Assembly: GCA_900315875.1 (NCBI GenBank)
Contig: ONAX01000001.1
Location: 38,783 to 102,782, forward strand
Length of the DNA: 64,000 nt
Direction of reading: 5' to 3'
Origin: an uncultured Eubacteriales bacterium
GTDB lineage: Bacteria > Bacillota > Clostridia > Oscillospirales > Acutalibacteraceae
This document shows, piece by piece, positions 1-9,148 of this stretch; positions within the stretch are counted from its first letter, which is position 1; every line of letters begins with the position of its first letter. A program made the translations under genes and the position numbers. The notes below the pieces were generated by a model. It ran no database searches, was not told where the DNA came from, and saw nothing but the letters and a program-made list of their open reading frames with translations.

Positions 1-20
1 GACTGAAAGGCAGGAACATA

Positions 21-680
21 ATGGCAAGGGTTGCTGAAATGTTTATCAGTATCAACGGCGAGGGCGTGCGCGCAGGAGAGCTTGCTTATTTTGTACGTTT
101 TTGCGGCTGCAATCTCAGCTGCAGCTACTGTGACACGGCATGGGCAAACAGAAGTGACGCTCCCGAAACTCATATGAGCGCTGAAGAAATTGCGAAACAG
201 GTGATCGGTTCCGGCATAAGGAACGTAACCCTGACCGGCGGCGAACCACTTCTGCAGAAGGATCTTCCGGAGCTTTGCACAATTCTCGCAGAAAACGGAA
301 TCATCACTGAGATAGAAACCAACGGCAGCCTTGATATTTCGGAGCTTGCTGCTCTTTCCGGCAGACCGGTTTTCACAATGGACTACAAGCTTCCCTCATC
401 CGGCATGGAAGAGTTCATGCGTACCGAAAACTTTTCTCTGCTGCAAAAGCAGGATACAGTTAAATTCGTATGCGGAAGCGTACAGGATCTTGACCGTATG
501 CGCGAAATAACGGAAAAATACAGCTTACTTTCGCACTGCCATGTTTATATCAGCCCGGTATTCGGCTCTATCGACGCTTCTGATATAGTCGAATACATGA
601 AACAACACAGAATGAACGGTGCGAGGCTGCAGCTGCAGCTTCACAAATATATATGGGACCCCGACAAACGGGGAGTGTGA
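21..680 (+). CDS. queE: 7-carboxy-7-deazaguanine synthase QueE
   Basis: Radical-SAM enzyme that converts 6-carboxytetrahydropterin to 7-carboxy-7-deazaguanine, the ring-contraction step of preQ0/queuosine synthesis in the cytosol. The 219-residue protein has the start [15 protein letters not shown] typical of QueE and the Fe-S motif C30-x3-C34-x2-C37 ([10 protein letters not shown]). A GGE motif (TLTGGEPLL) follows for SAM binding. The length is normal for the family. folE starts 8 bases downstream, so the two are co-transcribed. A TGA sits at bases 3-5, and an upstream gene such as queD, which is not in the window, could end there. The family call is firm. Confidence 0.95.
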   Translation: MARVAEMFISINGEGVRAGELAYFVRFCGCNLSCSYCDTAWANRSDAPETHMSAEEIAKQVIGSGIRNVTLTGGEPLLQKDLPELCTILAENGIITEIETNGSLDISELAALSGRPVFTMDYKLPSSGMEEFMRTENFSLLQKQDTVKFVCGSVQDLDRMREITEKYSLLSHCHVYISPVFGSIDASDIVEYMKQHRMNGARLQLQLHKYIWDPDKRGV

Positions 681-688
681 GGTGCTGT

Positions 689-1255
689 ATGGATACAAAA
701 GCAATAGAATATCACGTAAGAGGTATACTCGAGGCAATAGGCGAGGATCCCGACAGAGAGGGACTGCGCGAAACTCCCGAAAGGGTTGCAAGAATGCTCG
801 AAGAGGTTCTCGCAGGTACACAGTATACCAATCATGAAATAGCAGAAATGTTCGGCAAGACCTTTGATAAGCCCTACGGCAATGACGACGACAATATCGT
901 TGTCATGCGCGACATAACCGTATTCAGCTACTGTGAGCACCACATGGCGCTTATGTATGATATGAAGGTCAATGTTGCATATATACCGAGAGGGCGTGTT
1001 CTGGGACTTTCAAAAATAGCAAGGATCTGTGATATGGCGGCACGCCGGCTGCAGCTTCAGGAAAGGCTGGGCGCGGATATTGCTGAAATAATAGCAGAAG
1101 CCTCCGGTGCAATTGATGTTGCTGTAGTGATAAGCGGCAGCCACAGCTGTATGACGGCACGCGGCATAAAAAATTCCGACGCCAAAACCGTCACAGCTAC
1201 CTACAGAGGCAAATTCAGGGACGATCCTTCTCTGCGCGAGCTGATAAAGCCGTAA
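689..1255 (+). CDS. folE: GTP cyclohydrolase I (FolE)
   Basis: Converts GTP to 7,8-dihydroneopterin triphosphate, the entry step for folate and, with QueD/E/C, for preQ0. The zinc ligands are visible: the CEHH motif at about residues 82-85 and the cysteine of [11 protein letters not shown] near the C-terminus. I chose the ATG at 689 ([10 protein letters not shown]) because GTGAGGTG lies just upstream; a reading from 653 would add 12 residues inside queE. The 188-residue length fits FolE. Its position between queE and queC indicates a role in queuosine precursor supply, although folate synthesis is equally possible biochemically. Confidence 0.94.
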   Translation: MDTKAIEYHVRGILEAIGEDPDREGLRETPERVARMLEEVLAGTQYTNHEIAEMFGKTFDKPYGNDDDNIVVMRDITVFSYCEHHMALMYDMKVNVAYIPRGRVLGLSKIARICDMAARRLQLQERLGADIAEIIAEASGAIDVAVVISGSHSCMTARGIKNSDAKTVTATYRGKFRDDPSLRELIKP

Positions 1256-1288
1256 ATCAGACCCCGGATTCCTACAGACTTTTTTTAC

Positions 1289-1316
1289 ATGCGCATTTAG
1301 GGATGTGCGCTTTTAA
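1289..1316 (+). terminator. weak hairpin-T terminator after folE
   Basis: GCGCAT at 1291-1296 can pair with GTGCGC at 1305-1310 (five Watson-Crick pairs and one G-U), followed by TTTT. About 125 bases remain before queC, with no gene. That leader has a GGGG/CCCC pair at about 1389-1415, but I recognise no riboswitch in it. Confidence 0.4.
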
Positions 1317-1441
1317 AGTTCAATATTGAGGATTGTCTTTACGAAGATGAACCGGAACAGGGTTTCGGCAATCCAAACAAGGTTTCAAGGGGTATCTGCT
1401 GAGCGCGAAATCCCCCACAGATCACAGGAAAGAGGAGCAAT

Positions 1442-2137
1442 ATGAAGGCACTGATACTTTTCAGCGGCGGTGTAGACAGCACCACCTGCCTTGCGATGGC
1501 AGTGGATAAATACGGTTCTGATAATGTTGTCGCCCTGTCCGTAGGCTACGGTCAGAAGCACAGCAAGGAGCTTGAAGCTGCAGAAAGAATTGCAGCACAT
1601 TACGGAGTTACACTCCGCAGGCTTGACCTTGCCGCAATATTTGAAGGCTCAGACTGCTCTCTGCTGAGCTCAAGTTCACAGAAAATACCACAGGAAAGCT
1701 ACGCCGAACAGCTTAAAAAAAATGACGGCGCTCCTGTTTCGACATATGTACCCTTCCGCAACGGTCTTTTTCTTGCAAGCGCTGCCAGCATTGCACTTTC
1801 AATGGGCTGCGGCGAAATCTGGTACGGCGCTCACAGCGATGACGCTGCAGGGAACGCATATCCCGACTGCAGCAGCGATTTCAACGAAGCTATTAACCGC
1901 GCAATATACGTCGGCAGCAGCTGCGAGCTGAAGGTTGTTGCACCGTTCATCGGCATGACAAAGGCTCAGGTAGTCGCAAAGGGACTCAGTCTGAATGCGC
2001 CGTACAAATACACATGGAGCTGCTATGTCGGAGCAGACAAGCCCTGCGGAATGTGCGGTACCTGCCGCGACAGGGCAGCAGCTTTTGCAGCAAACGGCGC
2101 TGCAGACCCTGCGCTGACAATAGAGGAGAATGTATGA
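1442..2137 (+). CDS. queC: 7-cyano-7-deazaguanine synthase QueC
   Basis: ATP-dependent ligase that turns 7-carboxy-7-deazaguanine plus ammonia into preQ0. The PP-loop is at the N-terminus ([10 protein letters not shown], residues 7-16). A C-terminal zinc site has four cysteines in [16 protein letters not shown]. The 231-residue length is normal. The start ATG has a good RBS (AGAGGAG at 1431-1437). The stop overlaps the queF start in an ATGA arrangement, implying translational coupling. It is separated from folE by a 186-base gap holding a weak terminator-like hairpin, so queC-queF may have their own promoter. Confidence 0.95.
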   Translation: MKALILFSGGVDSTTCLAMAVDKYGSDNVVALSVGYGQKHSKELEAAERIAAHYGVTLRRLDLAAIFEGSDCSLLSSSSQKIPQESYAEQLKKNDGAPVSTYVPFRNGLFLASAASIALSMGCGEIWYGAHSDDAAGNAYPDCSSDFNEAINRAIYVGSSCELKVVAPFIGMTKAQVVAKGLSLNAPYKYTWSCYVGADKPCGMCGTCRDRAAAFAANGAADPALTIEENV

Positions 2138-2625
2138 GAAACGAAAACGAGAAGGGCAGCATCAGCCTGCTCGGTAATTCAGCAACGACTTACAGGGATG
2201 ATTACTCTCCGGATGTACTGGAGACATTCCCTAACAAGCACCCTGAAAATGATTATTTCGTAAAATTCAACTGTCCGGAATTTACAAGCCTATGCCCGAT
2301 AACGGGACAGCCGGATTTTGCGACAATATATATTTCATACGTTCCGGCGGAGCGTATGGTAGAAAGCAAATCGCTGAAGCTGTATCTTTTCAGCTTCAGA
2401 AACAGAGGAGATTTCCACGAAGACTGCGTGAATATCATAATGAAGGATCTGATAAGGCTTATGGATCCGAAGTATATTGAAGTATGGGGTAAATTCCTGC
2501 CGCGCGGCGGAATTTCAATCGACCCGTACTGCAATTACGGCAAACCGGGAACAAAATGGGAAAATGTCGCATGGGACAGACTGACCAGACACGACATGTA
2601 CCCTGAGCATGTAAATAACAGGTAG
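2134..2625 (+). CDS. queF: NADPH-dependent preQ0 reductase QueF
   Basis: Reduces preQ0 nitrile to the preQ1 amine before insertion into tRNA. It belongs to the short, type I (YkvM-like) subfamily: 163 residues with the catalytic cysteine in [11 protein letters not shown] and the FHEDC segment used for substrate binding. The start at 2134 overlaps the queC stop (ATGA). Together with queE, folE and queC this gives preQ0 and preQ1 synthesis, except that queD is not in the window. Confidence 0.94.
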   Translation: MRNENEKGSISLLGNSATTYRDDYSPDVLETFPNKHPENDYFVKFNCPEFTSLCPITGQPDFATIYISYVPAERMVESKSLKLYLFSFRNRGDFHEDCVNIIMKDLIRLMDPKYIEVWGKFLPRGGISIDPYCNYGKPGTKWENVAWDRLTRHDMYPEHVNNR

Positions 2626-2645
2626 ATAAGGAAAAGGTGATTGAA

Positions 2646-3974
2646 ATGTACAGCAAAACAACAGTCGTTAAATGTATTTCAGCTGTGCTGGCTGCATCAG
2701 CATGTGTTCTGAGCCTTGCATCCTGCATGACTGATACAACTGGTCTGACAAATACTAATAACGAAAGTACTCCGAGCGCAGCAGAAACATCAGTCGAGGA
2801 GAGCAGCGCAGCATCTCTTCCGGAGCAGAACTCAAAGCCGAAGGCTTCTAACCAGAATACGGCTAAAAAGCAGAATTCCGCACCAGAATCCTCAAAGGAG
2901 GAATCATCAAAGCCGGAATCCTCGAAGCCGGAATCCTCAAAACCGGAGCAGTCCTCACAGCAGGTTTATACACCTGTTCAGCCTGAACCGCAGCCCGAAC
3001 CCGAGCCTGAGCCCGTTCAGGAAAGTGAAGAAGAAAGCAGCGAAATCGTCCCTCCCCTGCCGCCCAAGCCCGTGCCGATATACAGAGGTCGCAATTCCGG
3101 CACCTTCCCGGAAGCTCTGCTGACGATACCGTGGGATTACTATAAACCCCTTGAAGGCACACGTCCTATCGAGGTAGTATCATATACCCACCGCGGTCAC
3201 ACAAAGAATGTTTCAGTTTACCTTCCGCCGAATTACGACGAAAACAAGTCGTATAACATTATTTACCTCCTCGGCGGCGTTACGGCTAACGAATGGGCAT
3301 TCTTCAAAAGAGGCGACAAGCCTGATTACTGCAAATATGCTCTTGATCATCTAATTACAAACGGCGAGATGGAACCGTGCATCGTTGCAAACTGTTCATT
3401 CTTCCCGTCGGATGATATCCGTCTCGGCGATATGGACTTCACCGAAATGCTGAATGACTTTGACGACGAGCTCAGAAACTGTATTATTCCCGCAGTAGAG
3501 TCTGAATATTCAACATACATCGTAAATATGAATGAAATGGGAATAATTGCAAGCAGAAAGCACAGAGCCTTCGGCGGTTTCTCCATGGGCGCTGCCGTAA
3601 CATGGCACGAGCTCGCCAAGAATACCGATTATTTCTACTACTATGCACCGTTCTCAGGCGGAAGCTTTGAAACCGAGAACCTTGACTACAATGACGATGT
3701 AGGCGGCTCACTGAGAAGAAACCTCAGCCGTCTGGGATATGACAAGAATGATTTCTTCATCTTTGCCTGCGAAGGTACCGCAGACCACACGAAGAACAAG
3801 ATGGATAATCACGTAAACAATCTGCGCAATAATTTCCCGGATGTATTTGAATTTACCGATACGAACAAATCACAGGGCAACATTACATATAAATACAAGC
3901 AGGACGGAGAACACAACTACGTTTGTGCTTACGAATACCTGCGCAGCGCAATACATGCATTCTGGGAAATCTGA
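2646..3974 (+). CDS. lipoprotein esterase, esterase-D/feruloyl-esterase-like
   Basis: Predicted surface lipoprotein. It has an N-terminal signal with lipobox LASC near residue 30, then a ~120-residue Ser/Lys/Pro/Glu-rich spacer ([20 protein letters not shown]) that likely crosses the wall. An alpha/beta-hydrolase domain of the esterase-D family (PF00756, as in CE1 enzymes) follows. The nucleophile is in GGFSMGAA (Ser at about 313), the acid may lie in CEGTADHT, and the His is in DGEHNYV near the C-terminus. The ATG at 2646 has AAAGGTGA five bases upstream, and a GTG at 2637 in frame overlaps that RBS. Acetyl- or feruloyl-esterase activity on plant polysaccharide is the likely role, but the substrate cannot be read from sequence. 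Confidence 0.8.
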   Translation: MYSKTTVVKCISAVLAASACVLSLASCMTDTTGLTNTNNESTPSAAETSVEESSAASLPEQNSKPKASNQNTAKKQNSAPESSKEESSKPESSKPESSKPEQSSQQVYTPVQPEPQPEPEPEPVQESEEESSEIVPPLPPKPVPIYRGRNSGTFPEALLTIPWDYYKPLEGTRPIEVVSYTHRGHTKNVSVYLPPNYDENKSYNIIYLLGGVTANEWAFFKRGDKPDYCKYALDHLITNGEMEPCIVANCSFFPSDDIRLGDMDFTEMLNDFDDELRNCIIPAVESEYSTYIVNMNEMGIIASRKHRAFGGFSMGAAVTWHELAKNTDYFYYYAPFSGGSFETENLDYNDDVGGSLRRNLSRLGYDKNDFFIFACEGTADHTKNKMDNHVNNLRNNFPDVFEFTDTNKSQGNITYKYKQDGEHNYVCAYEYLRSAIHAFWEI

Positions 3975-4045
3975 CATAATCATCTGCCCCCGTCAGGCTC
4001 AATGTCCGGCGGGGGTTAACTGTATATAAACACAAATATAATCAG

Positions 4046-4080
4046 AAAACGGGAACGCCAATTCATAGCGTTCCCGTTAT
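4046..4080. terminator. bidirectional terminator between esterase and infB
   Basis: A perfect 11-bp stem (AACGGGAACGC at 4048-4058 with GCGTTCCCGTT at 4068-4078) has an A-rich left flank and T-rich right flank. It lies between convergent genes and can serve both strands. Confidence 0.85.
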
Positions 4081-4135
4081 TTACATGTAATTTTTTTTCG
4101 TACAGCAGTAAGAATTATGAACTGCGCCTCTGTGA

Positions 4136-6619
4136 TTATTCTGTAATCTGCTCCATCTCGTAAACCTCGAAGATATCGCCTTCTTTAATATCACTGTACT
4201 TTTCAAGCGTGATACCACATTCAAAGCCCTGTGCAACTTCCTTGACGCTGTCCTTGAAGCGCTGAAGTGAAGCAATGCTGTCGTCGGCAATGATGATACC
4301 GTCACGTACAACACGGCACTGTGAACCTCTTACTACCTTGCCTGAAAGAACATAGGAGCCCGAAACAATGCCGACGCCTGTGATCTTATAGGTCTGGCGA
4401 ACCTCGACCTTGCCGAGAAGGTTCTCACGGAACTTCGGAGCGAGCATGCCCTTCATAGCAGACTCTATCTCTTCGATGCAGTCATAGATAATGCGGTACA
4501 GTCTCATATCAACGCCGTCGCGCTTTGCATTTTCCTCAGCAACAGGATCGGGACGTACATTGAAGCCTACGATAATAGCATTGGATGCGGAAGCAAGCAT
4601 TACGTCGGATTCACGGATAGCACCAACTGCGCTATGGATAACATTTACGCGAACCTCTTCATTCGTAAGCTTTTCGAGTGACTGACGTACAGCCTCAACA
4701 GAGCCCTGAACGTCTGCCTTTACTATGATCTTCAGTTCCTTCATCTCTCCGAGCTTCATCTGATCAAAGAGGTTGTCAAGTGTAACCTTGGTTCTGGAAT
4801 TGAAACGTTCTTCCTTCTCTGTATCACGTCTCTGAGCAACAAGCTCTCTTGCAAGACGTTCGTCTGATACGGCATTGAAGGTATCGCCGCCGGTTGGTAC
4901 ATCGTCAAGACCGGTGATTTCAACCGGAACAGACGGACCTGCGCTCTTAACCTTTGCACCCTTATCATTTGTCATTGCACGTACTCTTCCGACAGTCATA
5001 CCTGCAACAACTATGTCGCCGACATGCAGCGTACCATTCTGTACGAGCATTGTTGCGATAGGACCTCTGCCCTTGTCAAGTCTTGCTTCGATAACAGTAC
5101 CTCTTGCAGCTCTGTCAGGGTTAGCCTTAAGTTCCTTCATATCTGCTACGAGCAGAACCATTTCGAGAAGGTCGTCAATACCTTCCTTGGTATGAGCGGA
5201 AACCGGGATAACCGGAACGTCGCCGCCCCACTCCTCAGGAACAAGCTCATGCTCAGTAAGCTGTGACTTAACTCTCTCTATATCTGCGCCGGGCTTGTCG
5301 ATCTTGTTTACAGCAACAATAATTGAAACGCCGGCAGCCTTTGCATGGTGGATAGCCTCAATTGTCTGGGGCATGATACCGTCGTCAGCTGCAACAACAA
5401 GGATTGCGATATCAGTTACCTGTGCGCCTCTTGCACGCATTGTGGTAAATGCTTCATGGCCGGGGGTATCGAGGAAGGTTATCTCTCTGCCGCTGAGCTT
5501 GACTCTGTATGCACCGATATGCTGTGTAATGCCGCCTGCTTCGGTAGCTGTTACATGAGCATGACGAATAGCGTCAAGCAGTGAGGTCTTACCATGGTCA
5601 ACGTGACCCATTACAACAACAACAGGTGCACGTTCAACAAGGTTCTCATCATCGTCCTCACTGTCATCGATGATCTTTTCCTCGATAGTTTCAACAACCT
5701 CTTTTTCAACCTTAGCATGGAATTCCATTGCAGCAAGAGAAGCTGTATCGAAATCGATGGTATCGTTTACACTCGCCATAACGCCGAGCATCATCAGCTT
5801 TTTGATAACCTCAGCAGCAGTAGCCTTCAGTCTGAGTGCAAGCTCGCCGACGGTAATCTCGTCCGGAATCTGCACAGTGATAGGCTTGCTCTTGCGCTCC
5901 TTTTCGATACGGTTGAGTCTTTCCTGCTCTGTTTCCTTGCGTGATGAACGGGGCTTTCCTCTCTGCTGTGATTTCTGGTTGATCTTCTGCTTCTGAGAAG
6001 TCGGCTCCTTATGCAGCTTTTCGCTTGCAAGGCGGTCGTACTTTTCGTTGTATTTATCAATATTGACATGAGAAGCTCTTGTATTTGCACTGACAACTCT
6101 GCCGCGGTTTTCATTTACCTTGCTGTTGTCCTCACTGACAAGCTCGCTTGATTCCAGCTTCTTGCCGCTGAGAATATGTGTTTCGCCCTTCTGTCTTGCA
6201 ACTGCGGGCTGCTTGTTCTTTTTCTGCTTCTTGTCATTCTTTCTCTGCTGCTGTTCTTCCTTTGCAGCTGCAGCCTGTGGCTTTGCCTGCTGGGGCTTTT
6301 CTGCTTCCTTCTTTGCCGCCGGTGCCGCAGGCTTTGCGCTCTGCTGGGGCTTTTTGGTTGCAGGTGCTGCAGCAGCCTGTGCAGGTTTTTTCGGAGCCTC
6401 GGCCTTTTCAGCCGGCTCGTTTGCGCTTGCATAGTATTCATTCAGATTCGGAAGCATTGTCTTATGAGTAAAATACTCGATAACGACATTCAGTTCCTCT
6501 TCGGTAAGCACAGCGCCGGATTTTTTATTTGAATTAAGATATGTTTTAAGTACCTCGGAAATCTCCTTGCTGGTGATATTGAGATTCTTTGCAATCTCGC
6601 TGAGTTTATATTTTATCAT
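4136..6619 (-). CDS. infB: translation initiation factor IF-2
   Basis: GTPase that places fMet-tRNA on the 30S subunit and promotes subunit joining. The 827-residue protein has an N-terminal IF2-N helix domain ([20 protein letters not shown]). A ~120-residue Ala/Pro/Lys/Gln-rich linker, a second IF2-N region, and the GTPase domain follow (G1 GHVDHGKT near residue 338, [12 protein letters not shown]). The C-terminal domains that bind initiator tRNA end it. The ATG at 6619 is preferred over the in-frame GTG at 6625 because AGGAGG is 9 bases upstream of the ATG and only 3 from the GTG. It is the last gene of the rimP operon; rbfA, common next in Firmicutes, is absent here. Confidence 0.97.
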   Translation of the reverse strand: MIKYKLSEIAKNLNITSKEISEVLKTYLNSNKKSGAVLTEEELNVVIEYFTHKTMLPNLNEYYASANEPAEKAEAPKKPAQAAAAPATKKPQQSAKPAAPAAKKEAEKPQQAKPQAAAAKEEQQQRKNDKKQKKNKQPAVARQKGETHILSGKKLESSELVSEDNSKVNENRGRVVSANTRASHVNIDKYNEKYDRLASEKLHKEPTSQKQKINQKSQQRGKPRSSRKETEQERLNRIEKERKSKPITVQIPDEITVGELALRLKATAAEVIKKLMMLGVMASVNDTIDFDTASLAAMEFHAKVEKEVVETIEEKIIDDSEDDDENLVERAPVVVVMGHVDHGKTSLLDAIRHAHVTATEAGGITQHIGAYRVKLSGREITFLDTPGHEAFTTMRARGAQVTDIAILVVAADDGIMPQTIEAIHHAKAAGVSIIVAVNKIDKPGADIERVKSQLTEHELVPEEWGGDVPVIPVSAHTKEGIDDLLEMVLLVADMKELKANPDRAARGTVIEARLDKGRGPIATMLVQNGTLHVGDIVVAGMTVGRVRAMTNDKGAKVKSAGPSVPVEITGLDDVPTGGDTFNAVSDERLARELVAQRRDTEKEERFNSRTKVTLDNLFDQMKLGEMKELKIIVKADVQGSVEAVRQSLEKLTNEEVRVNVIHSAVGAIRESDVMLASASNAIIVGFNVRPDPVAEENAKRDGVDMRLYRIIYDCIEEIESAMKGMLAPKFRENLLGKVEVRQTYKITGVGIVSGSYVLSGKVVRGSQCRVVRDGIIIADDSIASLQRFKDSVKEVAQGFECGITLEKYSDIKEGDIFEVYEMEQITE

Positions 6620-6637
6620 ATACACATTCCTCCTGTC

Positions 6638-6940
6638 TTATTCTCCACAAAGCGTCTTCATCTTTTTTGCAAATCCCTCGTCGTTGACGGAGATTATACC
6701 CGTATGCTTTCCGACGGCAGAGCTCATGCTCTCCATCGGTTCTATCAGGATGATCATCGGGGTATCGGTTTCCTGCGCCACGGCAGTAATCGCGCGTTTC
6801 GTGCGATCCGATATATCGCTTCCGATAAGCAGCAGCCTTGAGCTGCCCTTTTTTGCAGCTTCTGCAGCCGCGTCAAAGCCCATTGACAGCCTTCCTGCCC
6901 GTCTTGCAATGCCAAGCAGTGAAAGCAGCTTTTCATTCAC
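6638..6940 (-). CDS. ylxQ: L7Ae-family ribosomal-type protein YlxQ
   Basis: Small RNA-binding protein of the L7Ae/L30e/Gadd45 fold. The start MNEKLLSLLGIARRAGRLSMG and the LLIGSDISDRTK segment are typical of YlxQ between ylxR and infB. I place the start at GTG 6940, with AAGGGTGAT upstream, giving 100 residues, the usual length. Its precise role is not established; k-turn RNA binding is known for the family. Confidence 0.9.
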   Translation of the reverse strand: MNEKLLSLLGIARRAGRLSMGFDAAAEAAKKGSSRLLLIGSDISDRTKRAITAVAQETDTPMIILIEPMESMSSAVGKHTGIISVNDEGFAKKMKTLCGE

Positions 6941-6986
6941 TTTCCGATCACCCTTTTTCAAGTAGTATTTCAGCAGCCGAAAATGC

Positions 6987-7271
6987 TCAGTCGGGCGCAA
7001 GCTCGCTGTCGAGCCGGCTATAAACATCATCGGGTATCTTGCAGGAAAACGCCTTTTCGAGGCGTCTGGCACGTTTTGCCTTCGCCAGACAGTCAGCGTT
7101 ATTGCAAATATATGCTCCCCTGCCCGGTTTTTTTCCTGTTTTGTCGACCGATATTTCTGAGGGGCTCCCGTCCTCATTTTCCGGAGCCTTAACTATGCGC
7201 ACAAGCTGACGCTTTTCAAACATCTCGCCGCAGCCGACGCATTTTCTCATCGGTATTTTCTTCTGACGCAC
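6987..7271 (-). CDS. ylxR: YlxR (DUF448) nucleic-acid-binding protein
   Basis: 94-residue protein of the YlxR family. The N-terminal RKCVGCGEMF and central PGRGAYICNNADC signatures are diagnostic. In other Firmicutes this family is a nucleoid-associated or RNase P-interacting regulator; the role here is inferred only from family. It sits between nusA and ylxQ in the standard operon order, with 30 bases separating it from nusA. Confidence 0.93.
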   Translation of the reverse strand: MRQKKIPMRKCVGCGEMFEKRQLVRIVKAPENEDGSPSEISVDKTGKKPGRGAYICNNADCLAKAKRARRLEKAFSCKIPDDVYSRLDSELAPD

Positions 7272-7301
7272 TTATATACATTTCCTCTCGTAATATCGTA
7301 A

Positions 7302-8516
7302 TTACAGGTTTTCCTCACTGTCCTGTACGTCCTGTTCCTCTGCCGGAGCTGCATCTTCTGCTGCAGCCTCGTCGGTCTGCTCAGCTGCAGAATCTGAAGC
7401 TTCATCTGCATCCTCTTTTGCAGCAGCCGGGAAAAGCTCCTCGTCCTCATCCTCGCCGAAGAAACCGCTTTCAGGGCGGATATCTATCTTCCATCCGGTA
7501 AGCTTTGCGGCAAGTCTTACGTTCTGGCCCTTGTTGCCGATAGCAAGTGACAGCTGGCTGTCCGGAACGGTTGCCTTGCAGATCTTTTCACCGGAAGGAT
7601 CAAGCGCAACGCCGAGAACCTCCGCTGGAGACAGAGCCTTTTTGATAAACTCTACCGGATCCTCGCTGTATTCGATGATATCGATCTTTTCGCCGCCGAG
7701 TTGCGAAACTATCGTTCCAACTCTCTGACCCTTGGGACCTATGCAGGCGCCTACTGCGTCCACTTCGCTGTCCTTACTGAATACAGCTATCTTTGTTCTG
7801 GAGCCTGCCTCACGTGAGATAGACTTGATCTCAACGATACCATCGAATATCTCGGGCACCTGCTCCTCAAAAAGTCTCTTGACAAGATCAGGATGAGTTC
7901 TGGAGATAATAGCTCTCGGTCCTCTTTCACTTGTCTTGACATTTACTACGTATACCTTAATAAGATCGCCTACATGCAGTTCCTCGCCTGCAACCTGATC
8001 GTTTTTCGGAAGGATCGCAATAGCCTTGCCGAGACGAAGCGTTGCATTGCCTGTTGCAGGATCAACCTGTTCAACTGTTGCTGTAACAATATCCTGGAGC
8101 TTGCTCTGATATTCGCTGAGAGCCTGTTCCTTCTCACCGTCGCGGATACCCTGACGGATCATATTTCTTGCTGTCATAACGGCAATTCTGCCGAAATTCT
8201 TCGGGTCAAGCTGTATGCCGACCTTATCGCCGATCTGAACGCCCGCCTTGAGCTTTTTAGCCTCCGGAAGAGAGATCTCACGGTTGATATCCGTAACCTC
8301 TTCTACAACGACCTTATTGAGCGTTGCTTCCAGTCTGCCGCGTGCTTCGTTATAAACGACTGATACATCATCATTTCCGCCATATGAATTCTTACATGCG
8401 GTAACGATTGCCTTGCTGATCTGTGCGAGCATGAAATCTGCGGGTATGCCCTTTTCCTTTTCAATAAGGGCAAGCGCCTCAAACAGATTCTCCTCGGGTT
8501 CCTTATTCTTTTTCAT
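7302..8516 (-). CDS. nusA: transcription termination/antitermination factor NusA
   Basis: Binds RNA polymerase and modulates pausing, termination and antitermination. The 404-residue protein has the N-terminal RNAP-binding domain (FEALALIEKEKGIP), the S1 domain (about residues 135-200), and two KH domains (ACIGPKGQRVGTIV and LAIGNKGQNVRLAAKLTGWKID). A ~60-residue very acidic Ala/Glu/Asp tail ends it in place of the proteobacterial C-terminal repeats. AGGAGG lies 8 bases before the ATG. It is the second gene of the operon, 18 bases after rimP. Confidence 0.97.
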   Translation of the reverse strand: MKKNKEPEENLFEALALIEKEKGIPADFMLAQISKAIVTACKNSYGGNDDVSVVYNEARGRLEATLNKVVVEEVTDINREISLPEAKKLKAGVQIGDKVGIQLDPKNFGRIAVMTARNMIRQGIRDGEKEQALSEYQSKLQDIVTATVEQVDPATGNATLRLGKAIAILPKNDQVAGEELHVGDLIKVYVVNVKTSERGPRAIISRTHPDLVKRLFEEQVPEIFDGIVEIKSISREAGSRTKIAVFSKDSEVDAVGACIGPKGQRVGTIVSQLGGEKIDIIEYSEDPVEFIKKALSPAEVLGVALDPSGEKICKATVPDSQLSLAIGNKGQNVRLAAKLTGWKIDIRPESGFFGEDEDEELFPAAAKEDADEASDSAAEQTDEAAAEDAAPAEEQDVQDSEENL

Positions 8517-8534
8517 TTCCTGTGCCTCCTGAAT

Positions 8535-9014
8535 TTACAGATTAAAATCATCCAGTTTAATATATACTGTGTCTTTCTTTATTATTACGGATTCGGATGC
8601 ATCCTCCCGGCGGATTGTAATACTGCCGCCTTCGTTTGCAATGAGCGTACCCTTAAGCTCCCGCTCGCCGTTTTCATCGGGACGGATAAGCTTTATCATA
8701 ACCGGTGCGCCGAGAAATCTGTCGAAATGCTCATCACGCACAAGCTCGCGTTCGATACCCGGCGAGGATACCTCGAGAGTATAGCTTTCAGCGATAGGAT
8801 CGAGCTCGTCGAGTGGTGCATCAACAGCGCGTGTGACGTTTTCGCAATCCTCAATGGTAACACCGTTTTCACTGTCGATATAGATCCTGAGAATACGGTT
8901 TGCGCCCTCCTTAAGATAGCGTACATCCCACAGCTCAAGCCCGAGTGATTCCACTATAGGCCGCACAAGTGCGCTGACCTCTGCCGAGACAGAGCCGCTT
9001 TTTTTCTTTGCCAT
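8535..9014 (-). CDS. rimP: ribosome maturation factor RimP
   Basis: Required for 30S maturation. The 159-residue protein matches RimP end to end, including LGLELWDVRYLKEG, IYIDSENGVTIEDCENVTRAVD and the signature SYTLEVSSPGIERELVRDEHFDRFLG. A clear RBS (CGGAGG) precedes the ATG. It is the first gene of the operon, downstream of the promoter at 9106-9134 and a leader hairpin. Confidence 0.96.
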   Translation of the reverse strand: MAKKKSGSVSAEVSALVRPIVESLGLELWDVRYLKEGANRILRIYIDSENGVTIEDCENVTRAVDAPLDELDPIAESYTLEVSSPGIERELVRDEHFDRFLGAPVMIKLIRPDENGERELKGTLIANEGGSITIRREDASESVIIKKDTVYIKLDDFNL

Positions 9015-9047
9015 AATTACCTCCGTTCAGGCTTTCGCCCGATAAAC

Positions 9048-9077
9048 GTAAAAGAGCGGGTCGCCCCACTCTTTTAC
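9048..9077 (-). other. perfect hairpin in the rimP leader
   Basis: GTAAAAGAG (9048-9056) pairs exactly with CTCTTTTAC (9069-9077), with an inner GGG/CCC pair. It lies in the ~85-base leader of rimP-nusA, between promoter and RBS. There is no T-run after it on the transcribed strand, so it is not a simple terminator. A regulatory role such as NusA autocontrol is speculation. Confidence 0.55.
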
Positions 9078-9105
9078 TCACCTTCATCATTATTATTACT
9101 AATAT

Positions 9106-9134
9106 ATTCTATCACGCTTTATGCATTTTTGCAA
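9106..9134 (-). promoter_or_regulatory. sigma-A-type promoter of the rimP operon
   Basis: On the minus strand: TTGCAA at 9134-9129, a 17-base spacer, and TAGAAT at 9111-9106. The predicted transcript start is near 9099. Confidence 0.65.
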
Positions 9135-9148
9135 GTGTTTTTTTAAAA

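Noticed and set aside
1316-1441. Possible preQ1 riboswitch before queC
   Set aside because: The leader lacks the compact stem plus A-rich tail of preQ1-I and no preQ1-II/III signature is seen.
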